Part shown: in pieces, positions 43,782 to 52,233 of the stretch | Position numbering within the stretch: the stretch's first letter is position 1 | Layout: every line of letters starts with the position of its first letter | Assembly: GCA_002390675.1 (NCBI GenBank) | Contig: DGPZ01000143.1 | Location: 1 to 64,000 of the forward strand | Reading direction: 5' to 3' | Source: Deltaproteobacteria bacterium UBA4427 | GTDB lineage: Bacteria > Myxococcota_A > UBA9160 > UBA4427 | DNA: 64,000 nucleotides | Program-made: the position numbers and the translations under genes | The notes under the pieces: generated by a model | What the model was told of the DNA's origin: nothing | The model's database searches: none | Seen by the model: only the letters and a program-made list of their open reading frames with translations

Positions 43782-45065
43782 ATGAGCGACGAAGCCGCAA
43801 TCGGAGGCAGTGGTAAATCGGGGCAGACCCTGCGAGATGAGATGGCGTTCCCGGAACGAAGTGACGAGGAACAGGCGAAGCGGCTGCTCTCAGGCGAAGC
43901 CTGGCAGGGCTTCTGCCGATCGCTAGAAGCGGCCGGCCAACACCTGCTTGAGTTCCCAACCGGAGAAACGGCCACCCCAGGCGAGCTTCAGGCACAAGCA
44001 ATGAAATATGTCCTCGGCCTCACGACCGGCGGAATTCTCCAGGCGCTTCAGCTCTCGGATCCTGATACTCCACGAATCGTGCGCACCCCGGACTCCGAAT
44101 CGAAATGGGGTGCCGAGAACGTCGACAACCAATACCTCTGGTGCCGCGTTGGTCCCCACGCCGAATACAAAGTCACGGGCAATAAGAACAATGTCTTCGA
44201 AGCGTTGCTCGAAACGAAAGACGGCTACATGCAGATCGGAGATGATCTTGTCTTCGATACGCTCCTGCTCTCGGACATTCAATGCGAAGCCGACGGCAGT
44301 TTCGAAATTCTACTGTCCGCCAATAAACCCGAAGGCTTCTCCGGCAACTTCATGCACATGCCACCCGGAACCCAGTACTGGTGCGTGCGCCAATACTTCG
44401 CCGACTGGGAAACAGAGATTCCTGCTCGCTTCGAAATCCACCGCGTAGACGGAGAAGGTGTAGCACCAGCCCCATTAACTCCGGCCCGAATGGCGGAACT
44501 CCTCGACGAAGCCGGTCGATGGACCCTGCAGACCACGAAGTTCTGGGCTGAGTGGATCGATCAACTGCGCGGCGACCATAAAAAGGGACGTCTCATGGCG
44601 CCTAAACCTTTCGTCGGCGGAGCACGCGATATCGTCTACGGAAATGATTGGTGGTCCCTCGATCCCGACGAAGCGATGATCGTCGAATTCGAAGTCCCGG
44701 ACGCACGTTATTGGCAGCTGCAGTTGTGTGATGTTTGGTTTCGTACAATGGATTGGGCCACACGTCAGACCGGCCTCAACCACGCACAATCCTACGTTCA
44801 CGCGGACGGTAAGGTTCGCTTCGTGATTGCGCATCAAGACCCCGGTGTTCAAAACTGGATCGACACTTCGGGACATCCCGAAGGTATGCTCCAGTACCGA
44901 TACATCTGGACCAATAACAAGCCCGCGCCTAGCGTAAAGATAGTGCCCTTCGAAGAGATCCAATCAGCGCTCCCGAGCGACACTCCCTCTTTCGGCAACG
45001 AGGCGCGCCGCGCATCACTCGCCATTCGCCACCGGCATCTGCAGAGGCGTGAGCCCGTCACCTAA
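43782..45065 (+). CDS. DUF1214 domain protein
   Basis: A 427-residue protein with a C-terminal DUF1214 domain: 'YWQLQLCDVWFRTMDWATRQ', 'HADGKVRFVIAHQDPGVQNW' and 'GHPEGMLQYRYIW'. The N-terminal half is helical and specific to this subgroup ('LSGEAWQGFCRSLEAAGQHL'). There is no signal peptide, unlike the DUF1254-DUF1214 envelope proteins, so it is probably cytoplasmic. Function is unknown. The ATG has GAGGAAA upstream. Its position directly after a sulfotransferase, 28 bp away, suggests a shared substrate. Confidence 0.85.
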   Translation: MSDEAAIGGSGKSGQTLRDEMAFPERSDEEQAKRLLSGEAWQGFCRSLEAAGQHLLEFPTGETATPGELQAQAMKYVLGLTTGGILQALQLSDPDTPRIVRTPDSESKWGAENVDNQYLWCRVGPHAEYKVTGNKNNVFEALLETKDGYMQIGDDLVFDTLLLSDIQCEADGSFEILLSANKPEGFSGNFMHMPPGTQYWCVRQYFADWETEIPARFEIHRVDGEGVAPAPLTPARMAELLDEAGRWTLQTTKFWAEWIDQLRGDHKKGRLMAPKPFVGGARDIVYGNDWWSLDPDEAMIVEFEVPDARYWQLQLCDVWFRTMDWATRQTGLNHAQSYVHADGKVRFVIAHQDPGVQNWIDTSGHPEGMLQYRYIWTNNKPAPSVKIVPFEEIQSALPSDTPSFGNEARRASLAIRHRHLQRREPVT

Positions 45066-45149
45066 TCGCGCTTCGCTTTAAGCAATCACTTAACACCACA
45101 GCAAAGCCCGAATCAAACTCTGACTCTCAACAATCCCAGGAGCTACGAA

Positions 45150-46160
45150 ATGCGCGGATGGCAAACCACTAAAATAGGAACCCCAAAAGAGGCCCTCGCA
45201 ATTTCTTATGACCTCGCGCCCCCGACACCTGAGCCGGGAACGGTCTTAGTTGAGGTTCTCGCGGCTGGACTGGGACTTCCTGACGCACTGATGTGTCACG
45301 GAAGCTATGCGATGAGCCCACAGCTCCCTTTCACTCAAGGACAAGAAGTCGTCGGGCGCGTGCTCGGATGGGGGGACGGGGTCGAAGGACGCCAAGTGGG
45401 CGACCGGGTCATGGCGGTGACCAGCTTCTTTACAGGTGATGGCAGCTTTGCTGAGCAGTGTCTCGCTCTCGATGGCTTTTGCTTGGCTGTTCCTGAAAGC
45501 ATGACGGACGCCGAGGGAGCTGCTTTCCTTATTCCGATGCACACCGCGTATATAGGCTTGATCACACGCGGCAAGCTTCAAGCCGGCGAGTCGCTTCTGG
45601 TACTCGGCGGAGCCGGTGGGACGGGGACGGCGGCGGTTCAGCTTGGCAAAGCGCTTGGTGCGACCGTAATCGCAACCGTAGCTGGCTCAGACAAAGTCGC
45701 GTTCTGCAGAGAACTCGGGGCCGATCATGTCATTGATCGCAAAGAACAGGACATCACTGAAGCCGTCCGCGAGCTCACGAATGGACGTGGCGTTGACTGC
45801 GTATACGATCCTGTCGGCGGACCGGCCTATACCGCGGCCAGTAAATGCATCGCCCATGAAGGTCGCATTCTGATGATTGGTTTTGCAAGTGGCAGCTGGG
45901 GCCCCGTGGACCCCGCCCATATGGTGATGCAGAACTACTCCGTCGTGGGCGTGATCCCAAGCCAATATGACAAAGCCTTCAAAGAAGCTGCGCAGGAGCA
46001 GCTTCTAGAATGGTGGCGCGACGGCAAACTGCAGGTCCATGTTGAAGATATGGTGCCCTTCGAAGCGCTCCCGGAATCCCTCGACCGACTACAAAACAAC
46101 CAAGTCCAGGGCAAGCTCACGCTGAAGGTCCACAAGGATGCGACGGCTCCGGGGCGTTAG
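45150..46160 (+). CDS. MDR-family quinone oxidoreductase-like dehydrogenase
   Basis: A 336-residue medium-chain reductase of the NADPH:quinone oxidoreductase (zinc-free) type. The catalytic N-terminal domain has 'FTQGQEVVGRVLGWG'. The Rossmann domain has 'LLVLGGAGGTGTAAVQLGKA' (the AxxGxxG-like loop) and 'GRGVDCVYDPVGGPAYTAAS'. No cysteine set for zinc is seen. It likely reduces an enone or quinone, including 2-enoyl-CoA-like substrates, with NADPH. The ATG has AGGAG upstream. It is fourth in the co-directional run. Confidence 0.92.
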   Translation: MRGWQTTKIGTPKEALAISYDLAPPTPEPGTVLVEVLAAGLGLPDALMCHGSYAMSPQLPFTQGQEVVGRVLGWGDGVEGRQVGDRVMAVTSFFTGDGSFAEQCLALDGFCLAVPESMTDAEGAAFLIPMHTAYIGLITRGKLQAGESLLVLGGAGGTGTAAVQLGKALGATVIATVAGSDKVAFCRELGADHVIDRKEQDITEAVRELTNGRGVDCVYDPVGGPAYTAASKCIAHEGRILMIGFASGSWGPVDPAHMVMQNYSVVGVIPSQYDKAFKEAAQEQLLEWWRDGKLQVHVEDMVPFEALPESLDRLQNNQVQGKLTLKVHKDATAPGR

Positions 46161-46242
46161 TTCCCGGCCGTGGCGCGCCCCGGTCAAAACCGCGCCTATA
46201 CGCTCCCGCCCCTACTCGCTCATCCCTCCAGGAGATCAATCT

Positions 46243-47451
46243 ATGCCCGCCTCGCCTCCCGCTCCTCGATCGGGCCCACTTGCGGGCATCCGCATTCTCG
46301 ATTTCACGAGCGTGGTCTCGGGACCGATGTGCACGCAGGCCTTAGGCGACCTCGGAGCGGACGTCGTAAAGCTCGAGTCGCCTGGTGGAGATCAGACCCG
46401 CTATTCGGGAGCTCCGTTTAAGGAACCGCTTTTTTCGGCAATGCACACTCAGATGAACCGAAACAAACGAAGCCTGGTAGTAGACCTTAAGACCGACGTA
46501 GGGCGTGAACTGATTTTTGAGATCATCGGCGAATTCGACGTACTCGTCGAAAATTTCCGCCCCGCTGTCATGGGGAGACTCGGCCTCGGATACGAGGCGC
46601 TCGCGGAGCGACATCCCGGCCTCGTCTTCTGTTCAATCAACGGTTTCGGAAGTGACGGCCCCTACGCCGCCCTGCCCGCCTACGACCAGCTCATGCAGGG
46701 TCTCGTAGGTGTTATGCCGGCCCAAGGCGGAAGTGGCCCTCCCGCGCCGGTCAACGGCCCAATCGCCGACAAGACAACAGCCGTGATCGGCGTAAGTGCC
46801 GTTCTCGCGGCGCTCTTCGCACGGGAACGCGATCCGGACCGGCGCGGGCAGCGCGTCGAAGTCGCCATGATCGACGCCTACGCGGCCTTCGCTCTCCCTG
46901 ATCCCATGACACCTCGAGCCTTTCCACCGGGCTCGGATGACGGAGGCATGTCCGCCGCATTCTTCGCACCCTGGGAAACTGCCGATGGCTACGTCGTCGG
47001 ACTCATCATCCAAGACCATCAATACGCAGCGCTATGTCGCATCCTCGGACGGGAAGACATGATCTCAGACCCACGCTTCGCCGAGATGGGGACGAGGCTC
47101 AGCAACTACATTGAACTCGTCGGGCTCCTCCGTGAAGAAGTCCGCAAATTATCGAGCAACGATCTCGTTAACCGAGCGCGGGAAGAAGGGGCGACCTTCG
47201 GTCCCGTCAACGATGTCGCCTCATTCCTCGAAGACCCACACGTTCAGTATCGAAAGACCGTCCAAATTCTCGAGGACGAGCGCTTCGGTCCCACGCAATA
47301 CCTCTCGCCTCCATGGGCCTTCGAACGGACGCCTGCGTCGATAGACCGCCATGCACCACGCCTCGCCGAACACAGCGACGAAATCCTTCGCGAGCTGGGC
47401 CTCACCGAAGAACGGATCGAAGGCCTACGACAGGACAACGCAATTCGTTAG
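46243..47451 (+). CDS. CaiB/BaiF CoA-transferase family protein
   Basis: A 402-residue family III CoA transferase. It shows 'LAGIRILDFTSVVSGPMCTQ', 'DLGADVVKLESPGGDQTRY', 'RNKRSLVVDLKTDVGRELIF', 'DVLVENFRPAVMGRLGLGYE' and the catalytic Asp region 'GPIADKTTAVIGVSAVLAAL'. It moves CoA between carboxylic acids without ATP, which would activate a substrate for beta-oxidation. Start 46243 has AGGAG upstream; the frame is open from 46138, overlapping the MDR gene. It closes the SDR-sulfotransferase-DUF1214-MDR-CaiB run. Confidence 0.94.
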   Translation: MPASPPAPRSGPLAGIRILDFTSVVSGPMCTQALGDLGADVVKLESPGGDQTRYSGAPFKEPLFSAMHTQMNRNKRSLVVDLKTDVGRELIFEIIGEFDVLVENFRPAVMGRLGLGYEALAERHPGLVFCSINGFGSDGPYAALPAYDQLMQGLVGVMPAQGGSGPPAPVNGPIADKTTAVIGVSAVLAALFARERDPDRRGQRVEVAMIDAYAAFALPDPMTPRAFPPGSDDGGMSAAFFAPWETADGYVVGLIIQDHQYAALCRILGREDMISDPRFAEMGTRLSNYIELVGLLREEVRKLSSNDLVNRAREEGATFGPVNDVASFLEDPHVQYRKTVQILEDERFGPTQYLSPPWAFERTPASIDRHAPRLAEHSDEILRELGLTEERIEGLRQDNAIR

Positions 47452-47478
47452 GCGACAGCTCAAAACCCTCTCGCCGGC

Positions 47479-48609
47479 CTATTCGAAATTTTTATTGGTG
47501 CGCTCGCGCCCGCCAGGTCCCGAGAACGCCAAACCGTAGTCCGGTGCTTCTGCAGACCATTTCGGCTCCGAGATCATCGCCATCGAGCTTCGATAGGCTC
47601 CGATCAACTCATCTTCGGCTGCGTAATCGAAGGGATCCTGCATCACCATCTCTTCGATCCCGCCCGGTAAAGGCGGATTTTCGGCGAGCCACTTCGCCGT
47701 TCGCGCGAGCGCCTCCCTTGGCGGCACGAGGTCCCGGTAGCCCAATTCGAGTTCAAGCTTGGCCGTACTCACGACTCGATGCGTCGTCCAAGGTTGCGCG
47801 ACGAGCGGTCGCGCCGGCCATGCGATCTCCCACGGCATTGAAATGATGTCGAAGTCATGCCCCATGGAGTTGCCGATCGTTTCGATGACTTGACTAATCG
47901 ATAGACATTCCTGGTCCGCTGCGTTGTAGACCTGCCCCGCCGCCTTTTCTGGCTGATCCACAGCAAGCATTATGGCGTGAGCCAGGTTCTCGACATAACC
48001 AAAGGTCGAAAGACTGAGACCGCCGTCTGCGACGATGATAGGCTCGCGCCCATCCAAAACCCGTCGCACTATGCTCCACTCCCGAGGCGCTGGCTGCCGA
48101 GGGCCGTAGACCCACGGATATCGGAAATGCGTCGCGTTAGGCTGAGCCTCGAAGAGCCGCTCCTCGGTTCGCGCGATCCGGTATCCCTTTTCATCTTCGC
48201 TTGGCTCAGACACCCGCGGTCCATCTTCGCGCGTGGGCATAGGCATTCCGGGCGGCTCAAAGAGCGGTGCATTCATATAACCGCGATAGCCAGGGAATCC
48301 GCCAACAGACATAAACTGTCCGACTCGACCTCGCAGAACTTCCGCGTTTGCGCGCAGCCGCCCATAGGTTGCTATGCAGACATCAAAGGTTCGTCCCTCG
48401 AGAGCATTGGCCACTTTTTCCGAATCATATGCGTCGGTGTGAATATGTTCGACACAGTCCGGGTTCTCCGGCTGTTCATGTGCACCACTATGCAACATGG
48501 CCGTCTTGAATCCGCGATCCACCAATCCGTTCACGACGTGGGGACCCGTTGGACCCGTTCCACCGATTACGAGCGCCGTTTCTCCCGAACGCGTTTTACG
48601 TGATGCCAC
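47479..48609 (-). CDS. NAD-dependent epimerase/dehydratase-like protein
   Basis: A 376-residue extended/atypical SDR. The cofactor loop is 'ALVIGGTGPTGPHVVNGLVD', with 'VCIATYGRLRANAEVLRGRV', 'SVGGFPGYRGYM' and 'THFRYPWVYGPRQPAPREW' marking the family. The usual Y-x-x-x-K is replaced by 'YRIARTEE', so reductase chemistry is doubtful; a binding or reductase role on an unusual substrate is possible. GTG 48609 is preferred (purine-rich AAGGGA upstream), since the extra 28 residues from 48693 precede the Rossmann strand. Confidence 0.85.
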   Translation of the reverse strand: MASRKTRSGETALVIGGTGPTGPHVVNGLVDRGFKTAMLHSGAHEQPENPDCVEHIHTDAYDSEKVANALEGRTFDVCIATYGRLRANAEVLRGRVGQFMSVGGFPGYRGYMNAPLFEPPGMPMPTREDGPRVSEPSEDEKGYRIARTEERLFEAQPNATHFRYPWVYGPRQPAPREWSIVRRVLDGREPIIVADGGLSLSTFGYVENLAHAIMLAVDQPEKAAGQVYNAADQECLSISQVIETIGNSMGHDFDIISMPWEIAWPARPLVAQPWTTHRVVSTAKLELELGYRDLVPPREALARTAKWLAENPPLPGGIEEMVMQDPFDYAAEDELIGAYRSSMAMISEPKWSAEAPDYGLAFSGPGGRERTNKNFE

Positions 48610-48626
48610 ACCCAATCCCTTCGATA

Positions 48627-48827
48627 TCAAATCTTTGATCCGCCACCGGTCATCGCGGTAACCACGTTGCCTTCGGTTGCGTCCCATAAACAAGGTCGTG
48701 CCGCTTCGAATTCGAGTTCGATGTAAAGCTCGTGCTGAGTTTTTAACACTTCATCCGCCGACAGATCTCCGCGGATCTCTTGGGTCGCCCTATCCATCGT
48801 CGCATCAATAAACCTGCGAACCGCCAC
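48627..48827 (-). pseudogene. Short STAS-like fragment
   Basis: A 66-residue frame with GTG start (or ATG at 48797). 'TQEIRGDLSADEVLKTQHEL' and 'ARPCLWDATEGNVVTAM' resemble the N-terminal half of SpoIIAA/STAS-like single-domain proteins, in which a first strand, a helix and the 'xxLWDxxxA' strand are followed by two more helices and strands. The protein ends right after the 'LWD' strand, so the second half is missing. It lies 17 bp before the start of the epimerase-like gene on the same strand. It may be a truncated gene or an unrelated small protein. Confidence 0.4.
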
Positions 48828-49010
48828 TCAAATTGCCCCACTCTTTCTCTTTTAGGGACGCCAGCCCCGATGTACCTTGCCCACTACCTGGAGAGTCGGC
48901 CTCCCCCCGCGCAAACTCTCGGAGTGGGATAGCATCTCGCCACACAGTTAACCGAACACGGCGCGGTCTTGCTGATCCTGGATTAGCTCGGACGCCCGCA
49001 CCAACCGGAC

Positions 49011-49517
49011 GTGCCCATGGCCAGCAAAGACGATATCAGAATGACCGAGGAGGAGATCGGGGCGTATCTCCGCGAAGGTCACACCATGACCCTCGTAACG
49101 AACGGGCCCAAAGGCTATCCACACGCGGTTGCCATGTTCTACGCCCTAGACGACGACCTGACAGTCAAATTTGCTTCCTACGCATCGAGCCAGAAGGTCG
49201 TAAACGCCGAGCGGGATTCAAGGGTGACTCTCCTGGTCGAAACAGGCCACGCCTACAGCGAACTTCGCGGCGTCATGATCGAAGGCGACGTGGAAATCAC
49301 CACCGATCTCGACGAAACCGTCGCGACCATGGTGGAAGCCAATGCGGGAACCGGAAGCCCACTCCCTGACGTCTCGCAGATTCCGGAGGACGTGAAGCTC
49401 AAGATGGCGGGCAAGCGAGTCCTCATGAAGGTCACGCCACGACGATTCGTTTCGTGGGATCATGGCAAGCTCCCGAGAAACAAGACGCCCGACGGCCTGA
49501 AGAAGGCCGCCCGCTGA
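49011..49517 (+). CDS. Pyridoxamine 5'-phosphate oxidase-like flavin/F420 protein
   Basis: A 168-residue split-barrel protein: 'MTEEEIGAYLREGHTMTLVT', 'GYPHAVAMFYALDDDLTVKF' and 'ERDSRVTLLVETGHAYSELRGVMIEGDVEI' are standard for the TIGR03618/PNPOx-like group that binds FMN or F420. It may reduce a small substrate or act as a flavin-dependent dehydrogenase. GTG 49011 or ATG 49017 can start it. It sits 29 bp before the SnoaL-like gene, forming a likely pair. The preceding 183-bp gap has no gene. Confidence 0.88.
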   Translation: MPMASKDDIRMTEEEIGAYLREGHTMTLVTNGPKGYPHAVAMFYALDDDLTVKFASYASSQKVVNAERDSRVTLLVETGHAYSELRGVMIEGDVEITTDLDETVATMVEANAGTGSPLPDVSQIPEDVKLKMAGKRVLMKVTPRRFVSWDHGKLPRNKTPDGLKKAAR

Positions 49518-49546
49518 CCACCTAAAAGCACGAGTACTCCCCAAAA

Positions 49547-50071
49547 ATGAACGATGTCCAGAAACTCCTCGCCTACGAAGAGATTAGGCAGCTCGCCGCG
49601 CGCTATGCGGTCTACTCCGACGCCCGAGATATTGACAAACTCGTCGAGCTTTTCGTGCCCGATGTTCGCGTCGGCCGAGACACCTATGGCCGAGAAGCCC
49701 TCCACAAGGATTTTAGTCGGTCCTTCCGTGGGGTCGGCATCACCTTCCTCCACGTCGGCAATCACGTGATCGACCTGATCGACGAGGACCAGGCAACCGG
49801 CATCGTCTATTGCCGAGGCGAGATCCAAGATGGCGGAATAGACAGCGACCGTTTCATCATCCACGCCATCCAGTACCACGACACCTATCAGCGAGCCGAA
49901 GGCAAGTGGTGTTTCGTTCGACGAAAACACTTCCTCGTGTATGGTGCGCCGCTTGGGGAAAACCCGCTCTCTCTAGATCCCGCGAATTGGCCTGCCAGCC
50001 AGACCGGCATCGGCAGTCATCCACAAGCTCTCGACACGTGGAAGCGCTTCTGGGCTGCGGGATCCGGCTGA
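49547..50071 (+). CDS. SnoaL-like/NTF2-fold protein
   Basis: A 174-residue protein of the nuclear-transport-factor-2 superfamily. It begins with the typical helix 'AYEEIRQLAARYAVYSDARD' then 'DKLVELFVPDVRV', and continues with 'HVGNHVIDLIDEDQATGIVY' and 'AIQYHDTYQRAEGKWCFVRR'. Such proteins are small cytoplasmic cone-shaped hydratases, isomerases or dehydratases of steroid or polyketide substrates, but the catalytic residues cannot be assigned from sequence alone. It is probably cotranscribed with the upstream flavin/F420-type protein. Confidence 0.88.
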   Translation: MNDVQKLLAYEEIRQLAARYAVYSDARDIDKLVELFVPDVRVGRDTYGREALHKDFSRSFRGVGITFLHVGNHVIDLIDEDQATGIVYCRGEIQDGGIDSDRFIIHAIQYHDTYQRAEGKWCFVRRKHFLVYGAPLGENPLSLDPANWPASQTGIGSHPQALDTWKRFWAAGSG

Positions 50072-50225
50072 AACATGTGAATACCGACGCGATTCAGGAA
50101 AACGCCTCATGCATCTCGCTCCCATAGTCGCGTCTCGACTTGCACTAAACCGATTAACACTTGGATTGAGAAGGCACTGAATACTCGCCTCTTGCCCCAT
50201 CCATCTATGCAGGGAAAATCCGATC

Positions 50226-51233
50226 ATGAAACTCGCACGTATCCATGGCCCGAGCGATCTTCGCGTCGACGAGGTGCCGGAGCCTAAGCTAGGCCCCGAT
50301 GATGTTGTCCTCGACGTGGCAGCCTGTGGAATCTGCGGTTCAGATGTGGGCTACGAACGGATGGGCGGCGTCCAGGGCCCGACCGATACCCCCATGCCCA
50401 TCGGCCACGAGCTCGCTGGAACCGTTGCAGCCATTGGTGAAAACTGCGATGGCCTCGTAAATATAGGAGATCGAGTCGCGCTGCATCCCGGCGCTGCCGG
50501 CTTCGGGCTTGGGAATGGAGGTCCGGAAGGTGGCTTCGCTCGACGGCTTCTGGTCCGGGGCGCCTCCGCCAACCGCAGCCTATTTGCCCTGCCCGACGAT
50601 ATGCCCTTCTCGATCGCCGCCTTGGCAGAACCCCTTGGGGTCGGAATGCACGCGGTGGATCAATCCGAAGCTTGTCAGGGCGACAAAGTTGCTGTGTTAG
50701 GCGCCGGCCCGATAGGGCTCTCCGCAATCGCGACTCTCGCGGATCGCGGCATCGAGGATGTCATCTCAATCGATCTCTCGCAGACTCGACTCGACGTCGC
50801 TCGAAAACTCGGCGCAGCTCATACTGTAAACCCCGGGAAGGAAGACCTCTGGGAGGCGCTGGGACGCATTCACGGAACAAGCAAGCTTCATTGGATGGAC
50901 CTCGTCAATACGAACGTGTTCATCGAAGCGACCGGAGTCGGACCCGTACTCTCTGATGTGATCGCTCGATGCGCAGCGGGCTCCCGCATCTCCGTCGTCG
51001 CGCTTCATCGCACCAACGTTCCCATCGATTTCATGGCAGTCCTTACAAAGGAAATCACGATTCGCGGCTCGATCGAATATCCGGAAGATTTCCGCGAAAT
51101 GATTCAACTGCTTTCACGCCGAGACCTTTCGCCCATGATCACGCATAGATTCAGCATGGACGATTTCATGGCTGCCTTCGACGTTGCTAAGTCACCTGAC
51201 GCGGGCGCCAAAGTCATGATCGAGTTCAACTGA
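50226..51233 (+). CDS. Zinc-type alcohol dehydrogenase (MDR), lacking the structural-zinc lobe
   Basis: A 335-residue MDR dehydrogenase. The catalytic-zinc motifs are present: 'ACGICGSDVGYE' (Cys), 'PIGHELAGTV' (G-H-E) and 'AALAEPLGVG' (E). The Rossmann loop is 'VAVLGAGPIGLSAIATLAD' with an Asp after it ('IDLSQTR', NAD preference). The four-cysteine structural-zinc lobe normally after 'D-R-V' is absent: 'RVALHPGAAGFGLGNGGPEG' carries none. It resembles threonine/sorbitol-type dehydrogenases acting on an alcohol. ATG 50226 follows GGGAAAA. Confidence 0.9.
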   Translation: MKLARIHGPSDLRVDEVPEPKLGPDDVVLDVAACGICGSDVGYERMGGVQGPTDTPMPIGHELAGTVAAIGENCDGLVNIGDRVALHPGAAGFGLGNGGPEGGFARRLLVRGASANRSLFALPDDMPFSIAALAEPLGVGMHAVDQSEACQGDKVAVLGAGPIGLSAIATLADRGIEDVISIDLSQTRLDVARKLGAAHTVNPGKEDLWEALGRIHGTSKLHWMDLVNTNVFIEATGVGPVLSDVIARCAAGSRISVVALHRTNVPIDFMAVLTKEITIRGSIEYPEDFREMIQLLSRRDLSPMITHRFSMDDFMAAFDVAKSPDAGAKVMIEFN

Positions 51234-51237
51234 ACCG

Positions 51238-52233
51238 ATGACTCGCTTGTTTCGGTCACCGCTGCTTCATTTCCTAATCCTGGGCATAGCGCTTTACCTC
51301 GCACAGCCGTGGCTTAGGGAAGACGCGACCTCCGCTCGCGACTTCCAAATCAAAATCGACGCGGAGCGGCTCATCGAACTCGAACGCGGCTTCCTTCAGC
51401 AAGCTGGCCGCCGACCGCTTCCAGAAGACGTCAACCGCATGATCGAGACAGAGGCGGACGAGGAGATCCTCTACCGCGAAGCCGTCGCACGCGGCCTATT
51501 CGAGCGCGACGGCGGTGTGCAGACCCGACTCATTCAGAAAATGCTCTTTCTTGAAGGTGAGACTGAACTGAAGGACGCGCCCAGCTTGCTCGCTCGCGCC
51601 GTCGAGCTGGGTTTGCATCAGCAAGACGTCGTGGTGCGCCGCATTCTCATTCAGAAGATGAAGCTGCTCGGCTCGACACTCGAATCCGCCCAGGCACCGA
51701 GCGACGAAGAGATCGAGCACTCGTACCGCGAACTCGCAGAGTCGCTGCGATCCCCCGACCGCCTGACACTCGTACATACTTTCCTTAACAGAGATAAACG
51801 TGGGGCGAACCTCGATACGCAGGCCTCCGATCTCCTCGCGGTGTTAAAGAACGAAGAGATTGGGTCCAAGGAAGGCCCTCGCCGAGGGGACCCCTTCCCA
51901 CTCGGCCACCACCTTGAACATCGTTCGCAGAACGATCTCGAGCGAACCTTTGGCGCCCGCTTCGGCGAATCGGCCTTCGCCTCAGGAATTGGGGAGTGGA
52001 CCGGCCCTATCGACTCCGCCTACGGTGCACATCTCATTTTCATCTCGGAGCGCACCCCTGGTGAAATTCCGCCTCTCACGCGCGTTGCCAACAAGCTGCG
52101 ACTTCAGCTCGAAGAGAAACGCCGTGATGCAAACTTGAACATACTTCTCGCGGAGCTTCGTACGCAATACCGTGTCGTCGTCGAACGCAGTCCCGCTCTC
52201 ACAGACGCACCCAATTCCCAGGAGCCCGGATGA
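51238..52233 (+). CDS. Peptidyl-prolyl cis-trans isomerase (PpiC/parvulin type), membrane-anchored
   Basis: A 331-residue protein. An N-terminal hydrophobic segment ('LLHFLILGIALYLAQP') anchors or exports it. A helical chaperone region 'EADEEILYREAVARGLFERD' resembles SurA/PrsA-type N-domains. The C-terminal parvulin core has 'DRLTLVHTFLNRDKRG' and 'GIGEWTGPIDSAYGAHLIFI'. It would assist folding of exported proteins. It overlaps the HupE gene by 4 bp (ATGA), so the two are coupled, and it begins 4 bp after the dehydrogenase stop. Confidence 0.9.
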   Translation: MTRLFRSPLLHFLILGIALYLAQPWLREDATSARDFQIKIDAERLIELERGFLQQAGRRPLPEDVNRMIETEADEEILYREAVARGLFERDGGVQTRLIQKMLFLEGETELKDAPSLLARAVELGLHQQDVVVRRILIQKMKLLGSTLESAQAPSDEEIEHSYRELAESLRSPDRLTLVHTFLNRDKRGANLDTQASDLLAVLKNEEIGSKEGPRRGDPFPLGHHLEHRSQNDLERTFGARFGESAFASGIGEWTGPIDSAYGAHLIFISERTPGEIPPLTRVANKLRLQLEEKRRDANLNILLAELRTQYRVVVERSPALTDAPNSQEPG

